Source: Trueperaceae bacterium | Lineage (GTDB): Bacteria > Deinococcota > Deinococci > Deinococcales > Trueperaceae | NCBI GenBank assembly: GCA_020354625.1 | Contig: CP070651.1 | Coordinates: 69,597-133,596 of the forward strand | DNA: 64,000 bases | Direction of reading: 5' to 3' | In this document: positions 17,658-25,988 of the stretch, piece by piece | How the letters are laid out: each line of letters begins with the position of its first letter | How positions within the stretch are numbered: position 1 is the stretch's first letter | Notes under the pieces: model-generated | Database searches by the model: none | Told to the model about the DNA's origin: nothing | What the model saw: only the letters and a program-made list of their open reading frames with translations | Program-made: the position numbers and the translations under genes

Positions 17658-19102
17658 AACGGAGAGGAGCGGTCGTGGTAGGCGCGGGGTTTGCGGGTCT
17701 GTCTGCCGCTGTGCACCTCGCTGCTGCCGGTGTAGAGGTCACCGTGTTGGAGCAGCAAGAACATATCGGCGGTAAGGCGGGTAACTACTGTTGGCAAGGA
17801 TATCGCTTCGATACCGGACCGAGTGTGCTTACGCTTCCAGATATTCTGCATAAGACCTTTGCGTCGGCAGGACAGCGCCTTCCGGTGAAGCTCGTGCCGC
17901 TTGAACAGATCTGTCGATACTCTTTTGCTTCCGGTAGAGTATGGGATGTCTATCGAGACGTCGACAAGACGATCGCACAGCTGAGTAGCCACGATGCTCG
18001 CGCCTACCAGGAGTTGTTGGCGGTCGCTGAGCACATGCATAAGATCTCAGCTCCCACCTTCCTTTACGACGAGTCACCGTCTTTAGGAAAACTGTTGAGG
18101 TTTGGTCTCCGCTACGGTTGGAAAGCCTTTCCCCACAAAAACTTGCCCCAGCTCCTCGATCACTTTGGGGCGAGCCCCGAGCTAAAGCAGTTCTTTCTCC
18201 GTTTTGCCACTTACTTCGGCGCCGATCCGTTTAGGGCGCCGGCGATTTTGCACAATATCTCTTGGGCAGAGCTTGGGATGGGTGTCTATTACCCGATTGG
18301 AGGGATCAGCGCTTTGGTGAGGGCTCTAGGTGATCTGGCCCGAGAACTCGGGGTCGAGATACGGACCTCCGAGCCCGTAACGCAGATCGTTCACAGGGAC
18401 GGTCGGGTCGACGGTGTTTCGACCGACAGAGCGATCTATCGATCCGACGTGGTCATATCTGCCCTCGATATCGTTACGACCTATCAACTCCTCGGAGTTC
18501 CTTGTCGACTCGCGAGCAGGGAGCCGAGCCTTTCAGGTTTCGTACTGTTGCTGGCTCTTCGAGGGGGTGCCGAGATGGTTGGTCACCACTCGGTCAGTTT
18601 TTCTCCTGAGTATGAGACCGAATTCCGAGAGATACGGCAGGGAAGGTTCCCTCGTGATCCGACACTCTATATCAATGTAAGCTCGAAGACCGATCTATCA
18701 GATGCACCGCAGGGAGGGGAAAATTGGTTTGTGATGGCGAATGCCCCGGCTCGAGGTGATTCGTCTGATACGCAGCAGGCTGGTGATGAGGAGGCCTACG
18801 CCGACCACTTATTGACGGTCCTCGAGCGCCGGGGTTTTACGGAACGCAAGGCGGTCGCCCACCGGAAATATCTGGGGCCGCGGAGTCTGTCGAGATACGG
18901 GCATAGGGGGAGCATCTATGGGATAGCCCCTCACACGCTTATTTCTACGATCCGGCCGAGCCAGACTATCAAAGGTCTGGAGTGCCTCTTTCTAGCCGGC
19001 GGCACCGTCCATCCTGGAGGAGGGATGCCACTCGCAGTGTTGTCTGGCAGGCATGCAGCTGCGATGTCGTTGCGGAAGCTGAGGATTTCCAGCCCGCTTT
19101 GA
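17654..19102 (+). CDS. Phytoene desaturase family protein (CrtI or CrtD)
   Basis: A flavin-dependent carotenoid desaturase of 482 residues. The FAD fold VVVGAGFAGLSAAVHLAAAG is at residues 7-26, GGKAGNY and GYRFDTGPSVLTLPDIL follow near 40-65, PIGGISALVRAL is near 214 and the C-terminal GGTVHPGGGMPLAVLSG is the family end motif. It may be the phytoene-to-lycopene desaturase or the 3',4'-desaturase CrtD; I lean slightly to CrtD-like by the FDTGPSVLTLP spelling, with low certainty. The start is TTG overlapping the previous stop (TTGA). No other intact desaturase is in the window. Confidence 0.82.
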   Translation: MKRRGAVVVGAGFAGLSAAVHLAAAGVEVTVLEQQEHIGGKAGNYCWQGYRFDTGPSVLTLPDILHKTFASAGQRLPVKLVPLEQICRYSFASGRVWDVYRDVDKTIAQLSSHDARAYQELLAVAEHMHKISAPTFLYDESPSLGKLLRFGLRYGWKAFPHKNLPQLLDHFGASPELKQFFLRFATYFGADPFRAPAILHNISWAELGMGVYYPIGGISALVRALGDLARELGVEIRTSEPVTQIVHRDGRVDGVSTDRAIYRSDVVISALDIVTTYQLLGVPCRLASREPSLSGFVLLLALRGGAEMVGHHSVSFSPEYETEFREIRQGRFPRDPTLYINVSSKTDLSDAPQGGENWFVMANAPARGDSSDTQQAGDEEAYADHLLTVLERRGFTERKAVAHRKYLGPRSLSRYGHRGSIYGIAPHTLISTIRPSQTIKGLECLFLAGGTVHPGGGMPLAVLSGRHAAAMSLRKLRISSPL

Positions 19103-19151
19103 ATCCCTATTCCATTCGAGTAATCTCGGAACGCCGTAGGTCGATGTTCGC

Positions 19152-19157
19152 TATGCT
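19152..19157 (+). promoter_or_regulatory. -10 box of the adenosyltransferase gene, leaderless type
   Basis: TATGCT is followed by six bases and then the ATG at 19164. There is no Shine-Dalgarno sequence before the ATG. The -35 region is weak. Confidence 0.55.
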
Positions 19158-19163
19158 TGCGCT

Positions 19164-19712
19164 ATGAAGATCTATACCAAGACGGGTGATGGGGGGACCA
19201 CGGCGCTCTATGGAGGGAGACGTGTTTCTAAAAGTGACCTGCGCGTCAGGGCATACGGTAGCGTCGATGAGGTTAGCGCTCTTCTGGGATTGGTTCGGTC
19301 GCACCTTCAAGATGCTGCCATCGACCGTGACCTGGGCCGAATTCAGGACGACCTCTTTGTCGTCGGTGCTGATTTAGCCACTCCATTCGAGTCACGGTTC
19401 CGCGAGAAGATCGATCCGGTAAGGACAGAGCAGGTCGATACGCTGGAGAAGATGATCGATGGCTATGATGCCGAGCTAGAGCCCTTGCAATCGTTCATTT
19501 TGCCGGGAGGGCACCCGGTTGCCGCTTGGCTCCACTATGCTCGTGCCGTTGCCAGAAGAGCTGAACGTGAGGTAGTCGAAGTGGCGGCCGGAGATCAGAT
19601 CAACACGGAAGTCATCGGCTATTTGAACCGGTTGTCAGACCTCTTGTTTATGATTGCTCGCGTCGTGAATCGACGGATGGGAGTCGGAGAGACCCCATGG
19701 CGAGGGAGATAG
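19164..19712 (+). CDS. Cob(I)alamin adenosyltransferase, PduO type
   Basis: The enzyme transfers the adenosyl group of ATP to cob(I)alamin, making adenosylcobalamin. The ATP-binding N-terminus MKIYTKTGDGGTTALYGGRRV and the motif VRAYGSVDEVSA are diagnostic, as is the later RAVARRAEREVV helix with NRLSDLLFMIARV. Length is 182, normal. It has its own promoter after the carotenoid cluster. Its client in this window is the B12-dependent methylmalonyl-CoA mutase at 48.3-50.4 kb. Confidence 0.95.
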   Translation: MKIYTKTGDGGTTALYGGRRVSKSDLRVRAYGSVDEVSALLGLVRSHLQDAAIDRDLGRIQDDLFVVGADLATPFESRFREKIDPVRTEQVDTLEKMIDGYDAELEPLQSFILPGGHPVAAWLHYARAVARRAEREVVEVAAGDQINTEVIGYLNRLSDLLFMIARVVNRRMGVGETPWRGR

Positions 19713-19804
19713 CACCGTCTCCCTTTCCCCGTAAGGGTGTCGTGTAGCTAGAAGAACATCATAAGATCTCGATCGATCATCTCCATGGTGCGCTCGCCCG
19801 CCGA

Positions 19805-20971
19805 CTACTGAATCTCATCTGCGCCCGTCATCAGGGCCGCGTTTTGCCGCCACGGTTCGAGGATTTCCTGGGCCACAGCGCGACCCTTTGCGGTCAGATA
19901 CAGGGTTTCGCCCTCTCGCTCGACCAGGTGGTCATCGAGGCTGCGCAGCAGCGTTCTCTTCGCTTTCGTTTCATTCCAAACCAGATGCTCTTTGAGTGCC
20001 TGCACCACATTTTCCTCGCTCTGAAGACTTGTTCGCTCATGGTTGTAAAGGTGCACGACTAAAGCCCGGCTGCGATTGGTGAGCCGCTGATTCTTGCGTC
20101 TGATCTCTTGTGCAATCAGTCCGTAACGGGGGCCGAAAAGGAAGGCAAACGTGAAATACACACCTGTCATCACCGCCATCATCCCACCGATCGAGACATC
20201 CAACCAGACAGCGAGATAATAACCGCTGATACTCGAGGCGACCGCGATGGTACAGCTAAAGAGCAACACGCGCCAAAGCCTGTCGGTGAGTAGGTATGCG
20301 GCAGAGGGTGGAACGATCACGAAGGCGATAAAGAGAATAGCCCCCACGGCGTCGAAGGCCGCGACGGCGGTAGCGCTCGTCAGCCCCAGCAACGGATAGA
20401 AGAGGAGATTCGGATTGAAGCCCAGAGCCCTCGCGAGGGCAGGGTCGAAGGTGGAAAGCTTTAGTTCCTTGAAAAGGAGGCTTACGAACAGTAGATTGAT
20501 CACGGTCAAAAAGCCCATGGAAAGGAGAGATTCGGGTACGTAAAGCCCTCGGATCTCGACGGTGTCGAGCCAGACGAAACCGATTTCGCCCAAAAGAACG
20601 GTGTCTGCGTCGATATGGACGTTTCTGGCGTAGAGATTGGTAAGAAGCACCCCCGCTGCAAAGAGGGCGGGGAAGACCAGACCGATCGCCGCATCGTATT
20701 TAACGCGTTGGCTCTTTGCAAGCATTTCGCTTAGATATACCGTTGCAACACCACTAAGTCCTGCCCCGATGATTTGCAGTGGCCCACTCGTCTGACGCGT
20801 GAGCAGCCACACCACCATGATGCCCAACAGGATCGAGTGGCTGATGGCGTCTGTAAGCATGCTGCTCTTCCGAAGGACCAGAAAGGTTCCGAGGAGCGAG
20901 GCAGCGATCCCTACTAGAGAACCCACCGCCATGATCATGACGGGGATATGTTCAAAAAGTGCACTCAACAT
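19805..20971 (-). CDS. Mn/Zn/Fe ABC transporter permease with C-terminal winged-helix domain (TroD position)
   Basis: Residues 1-280 form an ABC-3 family permease with about eight membrane spans (LLGTFLVLRKSSMLTDAISHS, DAVGAILFIAFVIVPPSAAYLL). From about 285 there is a soluble 100-residue tail that reads as a winged helix: NRSRALVVHLYNHE, a recognition-like helix NETKAKRTLLRSLDDH and the wing plus LTAKGRAVAQEILE. The tail resembles the DNA-binding part of DtxR/MntR regulators. Whether it binds DNA is inference. It is the last gene of the importer operon, 11 bases after the preceding permease. Family members without the tail are about 280 residues. Confidence 0.87.
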   Translation of the reverse strand: MLSALFEHIPVMIMAVGSLVGIAASLLGTFLVLRKSSMLTDAISHSILLGIMVVWLLTRQTSGPLQIIGAGLSGVATVYLSEMLAKSQRVKYDAAIGLVFPALFAAGVLLTNLYARNVHIDADTVLLGEIGFVWLDTVEIRGLYVPESLLSMGFLTVINLLFVSLLFKELKLSTFDPALARALGFNPNLLFYPLLGLTSATAVAAFDAVGAILFIAFVIVPPSAAYLLTDRLWRVLLFSCTIAVASSISGYYLAVWLDVSIGGMMAVMTGVYFTFAFLFGPRYGLIAQEIRRKNQRLTNRSRALVVHLYNHERTSLQSEENVVQALKEHLVWNETKAKRTLLRSLDDHLVEREGETLYLTAKGRAVAQEILEPWRQNAALMTGADEIQ

Positions 20972-20982
20972 ACGGTTGCAGC

Positions 20983-22119
20983 TCAGCTCTCTACCGGGTG
21001 GAGGGAGGCTAGGATCCGTTCGGCTTCCTTTATGCCAGCTGCGGTGAGAATCCAGTGTGTGCCCTCTTCAGGTAAGTGTCGAGCCGGTTTGACATAGCCG
21101 AGCCGGTCTAATTCTGAAAGTGCTCGATTCCCAGCATCACCGTAATAGCTGACGACCATCCCTTGTTCGGTGCGGTAGGCAGGGTTGTGGTGGTTCTGGG
21201 CGAGTTGGTAGAGGGTGGTGAGCACGTGTTGTGTGATCAGGTTCGCATGTTGCCTTCGAGCGTGTATAGCTGTCCAGAGGATTCCACGCCGGGTAGCGAA
21301 CAGGATAGAGAAGAGCACCAAGCCAGAGGCGGTGAGGACGATGAGCGGTCCGGTGGCCAGTCCTCGTGCCAGGCTGCTCAGGAGCGCTCCGGTAATGCCA
21401 CTTACCGCACCGAAGACCATAGCCAAGATCAGCATGGTTTCGAGGCGGTGGGTCCACTGCCTCGCTGCCGCGGCGGGCGCAATGATCATTGCGGCCATAA
21501 GCACAACCCCAACCATCTGCAGCCCGATGACCACGGCTAGCGCGATCATGGTGGTTAGTACGATCTCGAGTGCGGTAACGGGTAGACCGAGAGAGCTGGC
21601 GAAGTCTGGGTCGAATGTTACGACTTTGAACTCCTTCCAGAAAGATATTACGAGCAGGAGTGCCGTAGCCGTCACCGTGCCGAGAATCCATAGATCCTGC
21701 CGAAGCATCGCCGCAGCTTGTCCGAACAAGAAAGCATCGAGCCCGGCTTGAGAGGCGTTTTCTCGATTTTGTATGTGGGTGAGGAGAACTACGCCGACGG
21801 CAAAAAACAGGCTCAAAGCGATACCTAGAGCCGCATCGGTTTTGAGCCGACTACGTCTGGTAAGCAGTACGATCAGGAGGGCTGCGAGAACACCTGCGAC
21901 CAATGCACCTGAGAGTAAGATGCTCAGCTGTCTGGAGCCAAAGAGAAGGAAGCCTATTGCGATTCCTGGTAGTGCTGCGTGGGAGAGCGCATCGCCGAGA
22001 AGACTTTGCTGGCGCAGTACGGCAAAACAGCCGAGTGCACCGCTGCACAGCCCGAGTAGGCTAGCACCCACAATAACCGTCTGCACGGTGTAATCAGCTA
22101 GGAAGCCTGGGAACGCCAA
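20983..22119 (-). CDS. Mn/Zn/Fe ABC transporter permease with C-terminal winged-helix domain (TroC position)
   Basis: The N-terminal 275 residues are an ABC-3 permease: GCFAVLRQQSLLGDALSHAALPG, then several spans including MVGVVLMAAMIIAPAAAARQWT. The last 100 residues are soluble, with HVLTTLYQLAQNHHNP, GDAGNRALSELDRLGYVKP and WILTAAGIKEAERILA, again a winged-helix pattern like the DtxR N-domain. A TTG at 22119 with TAGGAG ten bases upstream avoids overlap with the ATPase gene; an ATG at 22191 would overlap it by 59 bases. Chlamydial YtgC-YtgR is a known permease-regulator fusion of this kind (established knowledge). Confidence 0.86.
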   Translation of the reverse strand: MAFPGFLADYTVQTVIVGASLLGLCSGALGCFAVLRQQSLLGDALSHAALPGIAIGFLLFGSRQLSILLSGALVAGVLAALLIVLLTRRSRLKTDAALGIALSLFFAVGVVLLTHIQNRENASQAGLDAFLFGQAAAMLRQDLWILGTVTATALLLVISFWKEFKVVTFDPDFASSLGLPVTALEIVLTTMIALAVVIGLQMVGVVLMAAMIIAPAAAARQWTHRLETMLILAMVFGAVSGITGALLSSLARGLATGPLIVLTASGLVLFSILFATRRGILWTAIHARRQHANLITQHVLTTLYQLAQNHHNPAYRTEQGMVVSYYGDAGNRALSELDRLGYVKPARHLPEEGTHWILTAAGIKEAERILASLHPVES

Positions 22120-22132
22120 GGGTTTAGCGCTC

Positions 22133-22960
22133 CTACCCTTGTGTGTCTTTCGTGAAAGAGTTGCTCTGGAGTAGGGCGATCTGTCCTCCATAAGCAGCCC
22201 GTAGGTGTTCGGCCGTATAGACGTCCGCTACGCTCCCTTGGGCAATAATCCGGACGTTGAGAATTACGATCCAATCGAAGTAGCTGGTGACCGTCTGAAG
22301 GTCGTGATGTACTACGACAACTGTCTTATTCTGGTCCCGAAGTTTTCGTAGGATCTCGATAATGGCTCGCTCGGTCGTGGCATCGACTCCGGCCATCGGT
22401 TCGTCCATAAAGTAGATATCGGCTGCTTGGACGAGTGCTCTGGCCAGAAATACGCGCTGCTGCTGACCACCGCTCAGCTGGCTTATTTGCCGATCGGCGA
22501 AGCTGCTCATATTGACCTGCTCGAGAGCGGCCAATGCACGCTGCTTTTCTCTCTTTCCAGGTCGTCGAAACCAGCCGAGTCGACCGTATAGCCCCATGGA
22601 GACGACGTCGAGTGCAGTGGTGGGAAAATCCCAATCGACGGAGGTTCGTTGGGGCACATATCCGACCAAACGTCGCTGGTCCCGGTAGGGTTTCCCATGG
22701 ATATAGACATGTCCCGCAGCCGGTCTGATGAGCCCGAGCACCGTCTTGATCAGTGTGCTCTTACCAGCACCGTTGGGTCCCACGATAGCCGCGAGCACGC
22801 CTGGTGGAATATCCATATCGATATCCCAAAGGACCGGTTTAGTCCCGTAACTGACGGTAAGATCCTCCACATGGATGGCGAGGTCCGGTTCGTGTCTTGC
22901 GTCCACCTGTATGTTGGTGACATTCTCGGATCTCGCGGCTTGTGGGTCAATCGTCGACAC
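22133..22960 (-). CDS. Mn/Zn/Fe ABC transporter ATP-binding protein (TroB/ZnuC type)
   Basis: This is the ATPase of the metal importer. Walker A GPNGAGKSTL is near residue 61, the Q-loop is in VGYVPQRTSVDWDFP near 100, the signature LSGGQQQRVFLARAL is near 163, Walker B IYFMDEPMAGVD is near 185 and the switch His is in VVVHHDL near 220. The VDWDFPTT wording is typical of the manganese/zinc subfamily. An N-terminal extension of about 25 residues is unusual but the start overlaps the binding-protein gene by 14 bases, as expected in such operons. Confidence 0.95.
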   Translation of the reverse strand: MSTIDPQAARSENVTNIQVDARHEPDLAIHVEDLTVSYGTKPVLWDIDMDIPPGVLAAIVGPNGAGKSTLIKTVLGLIRPAAGHVYIHGKPYRDQRRLVGYVPQRTSVDWDFPTTALDVVSMGLYGRLGWFRRPGKREKQRALAALEQVNMSSFADRQISQLSGGQQQRVFLARALVQAADIYFMDEPMAGVDATTERAIIEILRKLRDQNKTVVVVHHDLQTVTSYFDWIVILNVRIIAQGSVADVYTAEHLRAAYGGQIALLQSNSFTKDTQG

Positions 22961-23966
22961 GTACCCCCCACCTGTCTGTCCATGTTTGGAGTGCTCCTGG
23001 TAAGGGGGGGACGCTACCCCCGAGGGCTTCGGTAATGTTCACGGCGTTGTGATATATCATACCGATATAGGTGCCGTCCGCAGTTCCGCTTTGCCCCATG
23101 GCATCGGAGAAGAGCTGACCGCCTATCGACACCTCTTGATCTCGTTCGGCAGATGCCTCGATGACTGCTTCGATCGTTCGGGGGTTGATCGTGCTCTCGA
23201 TAAAGATGGCAGGAATTTCCCGGTCCACAACTAGATCTACCGTTTCCCGGATGTCGGCGATCCCGGCCTCCGACTCGGTCGATATTCCTTGAATTCCGTC
23301 GACTTCGATCCCATAGGCGCGACCGAAATACTCGAAAGCATCGTGGGCCGTTACGAGGATGCGTTGGCGTTCGGGGATCGTTGCGATTGTGCGCGTTACC
23401 CAGCCGTGCAGCGCGTCGAGTTGGAGTTTATAGCTCTGGGCATTGGCGCTGAGTTGATCGCTGCATTCGGGCCGGTGGTCGACGAGGGTGTTGGCTACTG
23501 TGTCGACAAGCTCACGCCAAAGTGAGACATCCATCCATAGGTGGGGGTCGATTCCGTAGACATCTTGTGTCGTGATGAGTGAGGCTGGGGAGATCGAGGC
23601 GGGGGCCAAGGCGACGACCGGTTTTTGTTGCCCAAAACGTGCCAAGACCTCTCCGAGTTGTCCTTCGAGTGAGTAGCCTGAGTAAAAGATCAGATCAGCT
23701 GTTTGCATAGCCCGCACGTCCGCTGCACTCGCCTTAAAAAGGTGTGGATCGACTCCGGGACCCATGAGCGCTAAGACTTCCACACAGTCTCCACCGACGT
23801 TTTCGACGACATCGGCAATCATTCCCACCGTCACGGTGATATTCAGAGGTTGCGACTGGGCCGGCGCGTACGCCGGAAAGCTTTTTAGGGCTACAGCCAA
23901 GACAAACGCGGTCCAAAACCGAGGTGATGAACTGTGTTGTTTTAGCCTCGAAATAAATTTAGACAT
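22947..23966 (-). CDS. Metal-binding lipoprotein-like substrate-binding protein, TroA/ZnuA family
   Basis: The exported receptor of the importer. A Sec signal peptide covers about residues 1-37 (basic start, hydrophobic core, AYAPAQ cleavage region); there is no lipobox cysteine. Metal ligands of the cluster A-I family can be placed: His in GVDPHLF near 74, His in GIDPHLWMDV near 140, the Glu/His region TAHDAFEYFG near 207 and the final Asp in LFSDAMG near 285. A short, His-poor loop favours Mn or Fe over Zn (inference). The ATG sits inside an inverted repeat that is probably the operator. Confidence 0.9.
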   Translation of the reverse strand: MSKFISRLKQHSSSPRFWTAFVLAVALKSFPAYAPAQSQPLNITVTVGMIADVVENVGGDCVEVLALMGPGVDPHLFKASAADVRAMQTADLIFYSGYSLEGQLGEVLARFGQQKPVVALAPASISPASLITTQDVYGIDPHLWMDVSLWRELVDTVANTLVDHRPECSDQLSANAQSYKLQLDALHGWVTRTIATIPERQRILVTAHDAFEYFGRAYGIEVDGIQGISTESEAGIADIRETVDLVVDREIPAIFIESTINPRTIEAVIEASAERDQEVSIGGQLFSDAMGQSGTADGTYIGMIYHNAVNITEALGGSVPPLPGALQTWTDRWGVRVDD

Positions 23967-24005
23967 AACTAAATCTAGGGTAGCTGTTCACTGCCAACTT
24001 GTCAA
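23957..24005 (-). promoter_or_regulatory. Promoter and DtxR/MntR-like operator of the metal importer
   Basis: On the minus strand TTGACA (24005-24000) and TACCCT (23982-23977) are 17 bases apart. A start point near 23970 would leave only about four leader bases before the ATG. The inverted repeat ATTTAG-N6-CTAAAT covers 23957-23974, that is the start point and the start codon. Its AT-rich halves resemble TTTAG...CTAAA boxes of DtxR/MntR-type repressors. Metal-dependent repression by steric block is inferred. Confidence 0.6.
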
Positions 24006-24012
24006 GGAGTTA

Positions 24013-25086
24013 TCAGCGAGGGCGCGAGATCCCGCTGGCGATGATCTCTTCGACCGCTTCGTACCCTTGTCGCTCAACATATGCGATCAGCCCCCGGTTC
24101 AGTTCCCGTACGAGTCGCGGTCCCTGGTAGACCATTGCGGTGTATAGCTGGACTAAACAGGCGCCGGCTTTCAATCGTTCGATCACATCCTGAAGATTCG
24201 AGATTCCGCCTACTGAGATGACCGGTAGTGTGCTGTGAGCACAGATGTGACGCAGGAGTTCTAGGGAACGTTTGCGGAGTGGCCTTCCGGAAAGACCCCC
24301 AGCCTCAACCGCGCTCGTTTGCAAACCTCCTCTTGACAGGGTAGTGTTGCAGGCGACGATACCGCCTAACCCAAAGCTTTCGACGAGTTCTATTACGTCG
24401 TCGACGTGTGCCCACGACAGTTCGGGTGCGATCTTTACAAACACCGGTTTGCGATCGTGGCTGCAAAGCTCTTTGCTTACGGTCAGAATCGTTTCTAGGT
24501 GTTGGCGGTCTTGAAGTTTTCTCAGCTCGGGTGTGTTTGGTGAGCTGACATTGATCACCAGATAATCGGCGTACGGCCAGAGCCTTCTGAGTGACTGCTG
24601 GTAGTCTTCGGCTGCCTGTTCGATCGGCACACTTTTCGACTTGCCGATGTTGATGCCGAGTGGGACCGGCCGGTCACCTACCCCAAGCGATGCCAAGCGT
24701 TCGCTGATCGCCACGGCTCCTTCGTTGTTAAACCCCATTCGATTGATGATCGCTCGATCGAGTGGGAGTCGAAAGAGTCGTGGCTTCGGATTCCCTTGTT
24801 GCCCTATGCTGGTGACGGTTCCGATTTCAACAAAACCGAAGCCGAGAGCAGACCAGGCCGGTATCGCGGTCCCATTTTTGTCGAAGCCGGCAGCCAATCC
24901 GATCGGATTTGGAAAGGTGAGTCCACAACGCGTCACCTCGAGTCTCTCATCCCGAACGGCACAGACGGACCGTAGTAACGAGAGGGCTCCCGGGTGCCGA
25001 GCACACCAAGAGAGCGTGCTAAGGGCACGTTCATGCGCACGCTCTGCATCCAATCGAAAGAGGAGAGGTCTTAGGAGTGAGTACAT
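24013..25086 (-). CDS. pyrD: Dihydroorotate dehydrogenase (quinone), class 2
   Basis: This membrane-associated flavoenzyme oxidises dihydroorotate to orotate with a quinone acceptor. At 357 residues it has the class 2 N-terminal helix region (MYSLLRPLLFRLDAERAHE) that docks to the membrane. Other motifs are NPIGLAAGFDKNG, INRMGFNNEG, the catalytic-serine loop NVSSPNTPELRKLQ, FVKIAPELS and GGISNLQDV. Menaquinone made by the mqn/men genes is the likely acceptor. The importer promoter starts 7 bases from its stop codon. Confidence 0.95.
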   Translation of the reverse strand: MYSLLRPLLFRLDAERAHERALSTLSWCARHPGALSLLRSVCAVRDERLEVTRCGLTFPNPIGLAAGFDKNGTAIPAWSALGFGFVEIGTVTSIGQQGNPKPRLFRLPLDRAIINRMGFNNEGAVAISERLASLGVGDRPVPLGINIGKSKSVPIEQAAEDYQQSLRRLWPYADYLVINVSSPNTPELRKLQDRQHLETILTVSKELCSHDRKPVFVKIAPELSWAHVDDVIELVESFGLGGIVACNTTLSRGGLQTSAVEAGGLSGRPLRKRSLELLRHICAHSTLPVISVGGISNLQDVIERLKAGACLVQLYTAMVYQGPRLVRELNRGLIAYVERQGYEAVEEIIASGISRPR

Positions 25087-25159
25087 GCGAAGGGGCCTGC
25101 AGCACCAGTCAGTTAGGTTTCGGCCCAGACGTATTCCGATCGATAGAGACTTGAGAGAC

Positions 25160-25876
25160 TTAGCGCGACGGTGGTTGGCTCGGTCGCACCTCGACCTTGC
25201 TTGCCAGGGTACCTGCCGGCGATCTCAGGAGATAGAGGACCATTTCCCCCAAGTCTTCCGGCTGGATCTTCCATCGTTCTGTTTCGGTCGGGTTGGTGCC
25301 TGAGAACGAAGTTGCGACCGAACCAGGCATGATAGTTGTGACTCTGATCCCATACGGTCGTAAGTCGAGCATCATCGCTTGAGAGAAGCCGGTCAGGCCG
25401 AACTTGCTGGCGTTGTAAGCGCTGCCGCCGGCAAAAAAATTGGTCCCCGCCAAGCTACCGATCGTGATGATATATCCGCGGGTCTTTTTAAGCTCCTCGA
25501 CCGCGGCTTTGACGCTCAAAAAGACTCCCGTCAGATTGGTTTCAAGGACTTCTTGCCACGCTTCTAGGCTTAACGTTTCCACGGATCCGAAGTGGCCTAC
25601 GCCGGCGTTGGCGATCAGCACGTCGAGTTGAGAAAAGGTGGAAATCGTGTCTGCAACGGCTCGCTTTTGCGCTTCGAAGCTCCGAACGTCGGTCGGGATT
25701 CCGAGCGCCTTACCGTTCCCCTGGCGATTGAGTCTGGCTGTGGCCTTCTCAAGCTCATCTTTGTGTCGCGCCGTAATGCAGACATTCATACCAGCTGTAA
25801 CCAATGCCTCGGCAATGCCGAAGCCGATACCCTTACTCCCCCCGGTAATCAGTGCCACTTTCCCAGTCAGATCCAT
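25160..25876 (-). CDS. Short-chain dehydrogenase/reductase
   Basis: A 238-residue classical SDR. TGGSKGIGFGIAEAL (NAD(P) site) is near residue 11, DVRS near 63, NAGVG near 89, the catalytic Ser in TIGSLAGTN near 140 and YNASK near 154. The ARHKDE loop after the second strand suggests NADP preference. It resembles FabG-like 3-ketoacyl reductases, but no fab genes are adjacent, so the substrate is unknown. It ends in a short polar tail (SQPPSR). Confidence 0.85.
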   Translation of the reverse strand: MDLTGKVALITGGSKGIGFGIAEALVTAGMNVCITARHKDELEKATARLNRQGNGKALGIPTDVRSFEAQKRAVADTISTFSQLDVLIANAGVGHFGSVETLSLEAWQEVLETNLTGVFLSVKAAVEELKKTRGYIITIGSLAGTNFFAGGSAYNASKFGLTGFSQAMMLDLRPYGIRVTTIMPGSVATSFSGTNPTETERWKIQPEDLGEMVLYLLRSPAGTLASKVEVRPSQPPSR

Positions 25877-25882
25877 GAATGC

Positions 25883-25888
25883 AACCTA
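25883..25888 (-). promoter_or_regulatory. -10 box of the SDR gene, leaderless type
   Basis: On the minus strand TAGGTT is followed by six bases and the ATG at 25876. No Shine-Dalgarno sequence fits between them. Confidence 0.45.
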
Positions 25889-25988
25889 CCACAGGTACAC
25901 GAGATGAGTTGCTGGCCAGGGCACGGTGGCAGGTCGAGGGGTATAAGCTATGGAGAACCGGCCTAGGGTGTTATGGAGGGAGTTTTAG

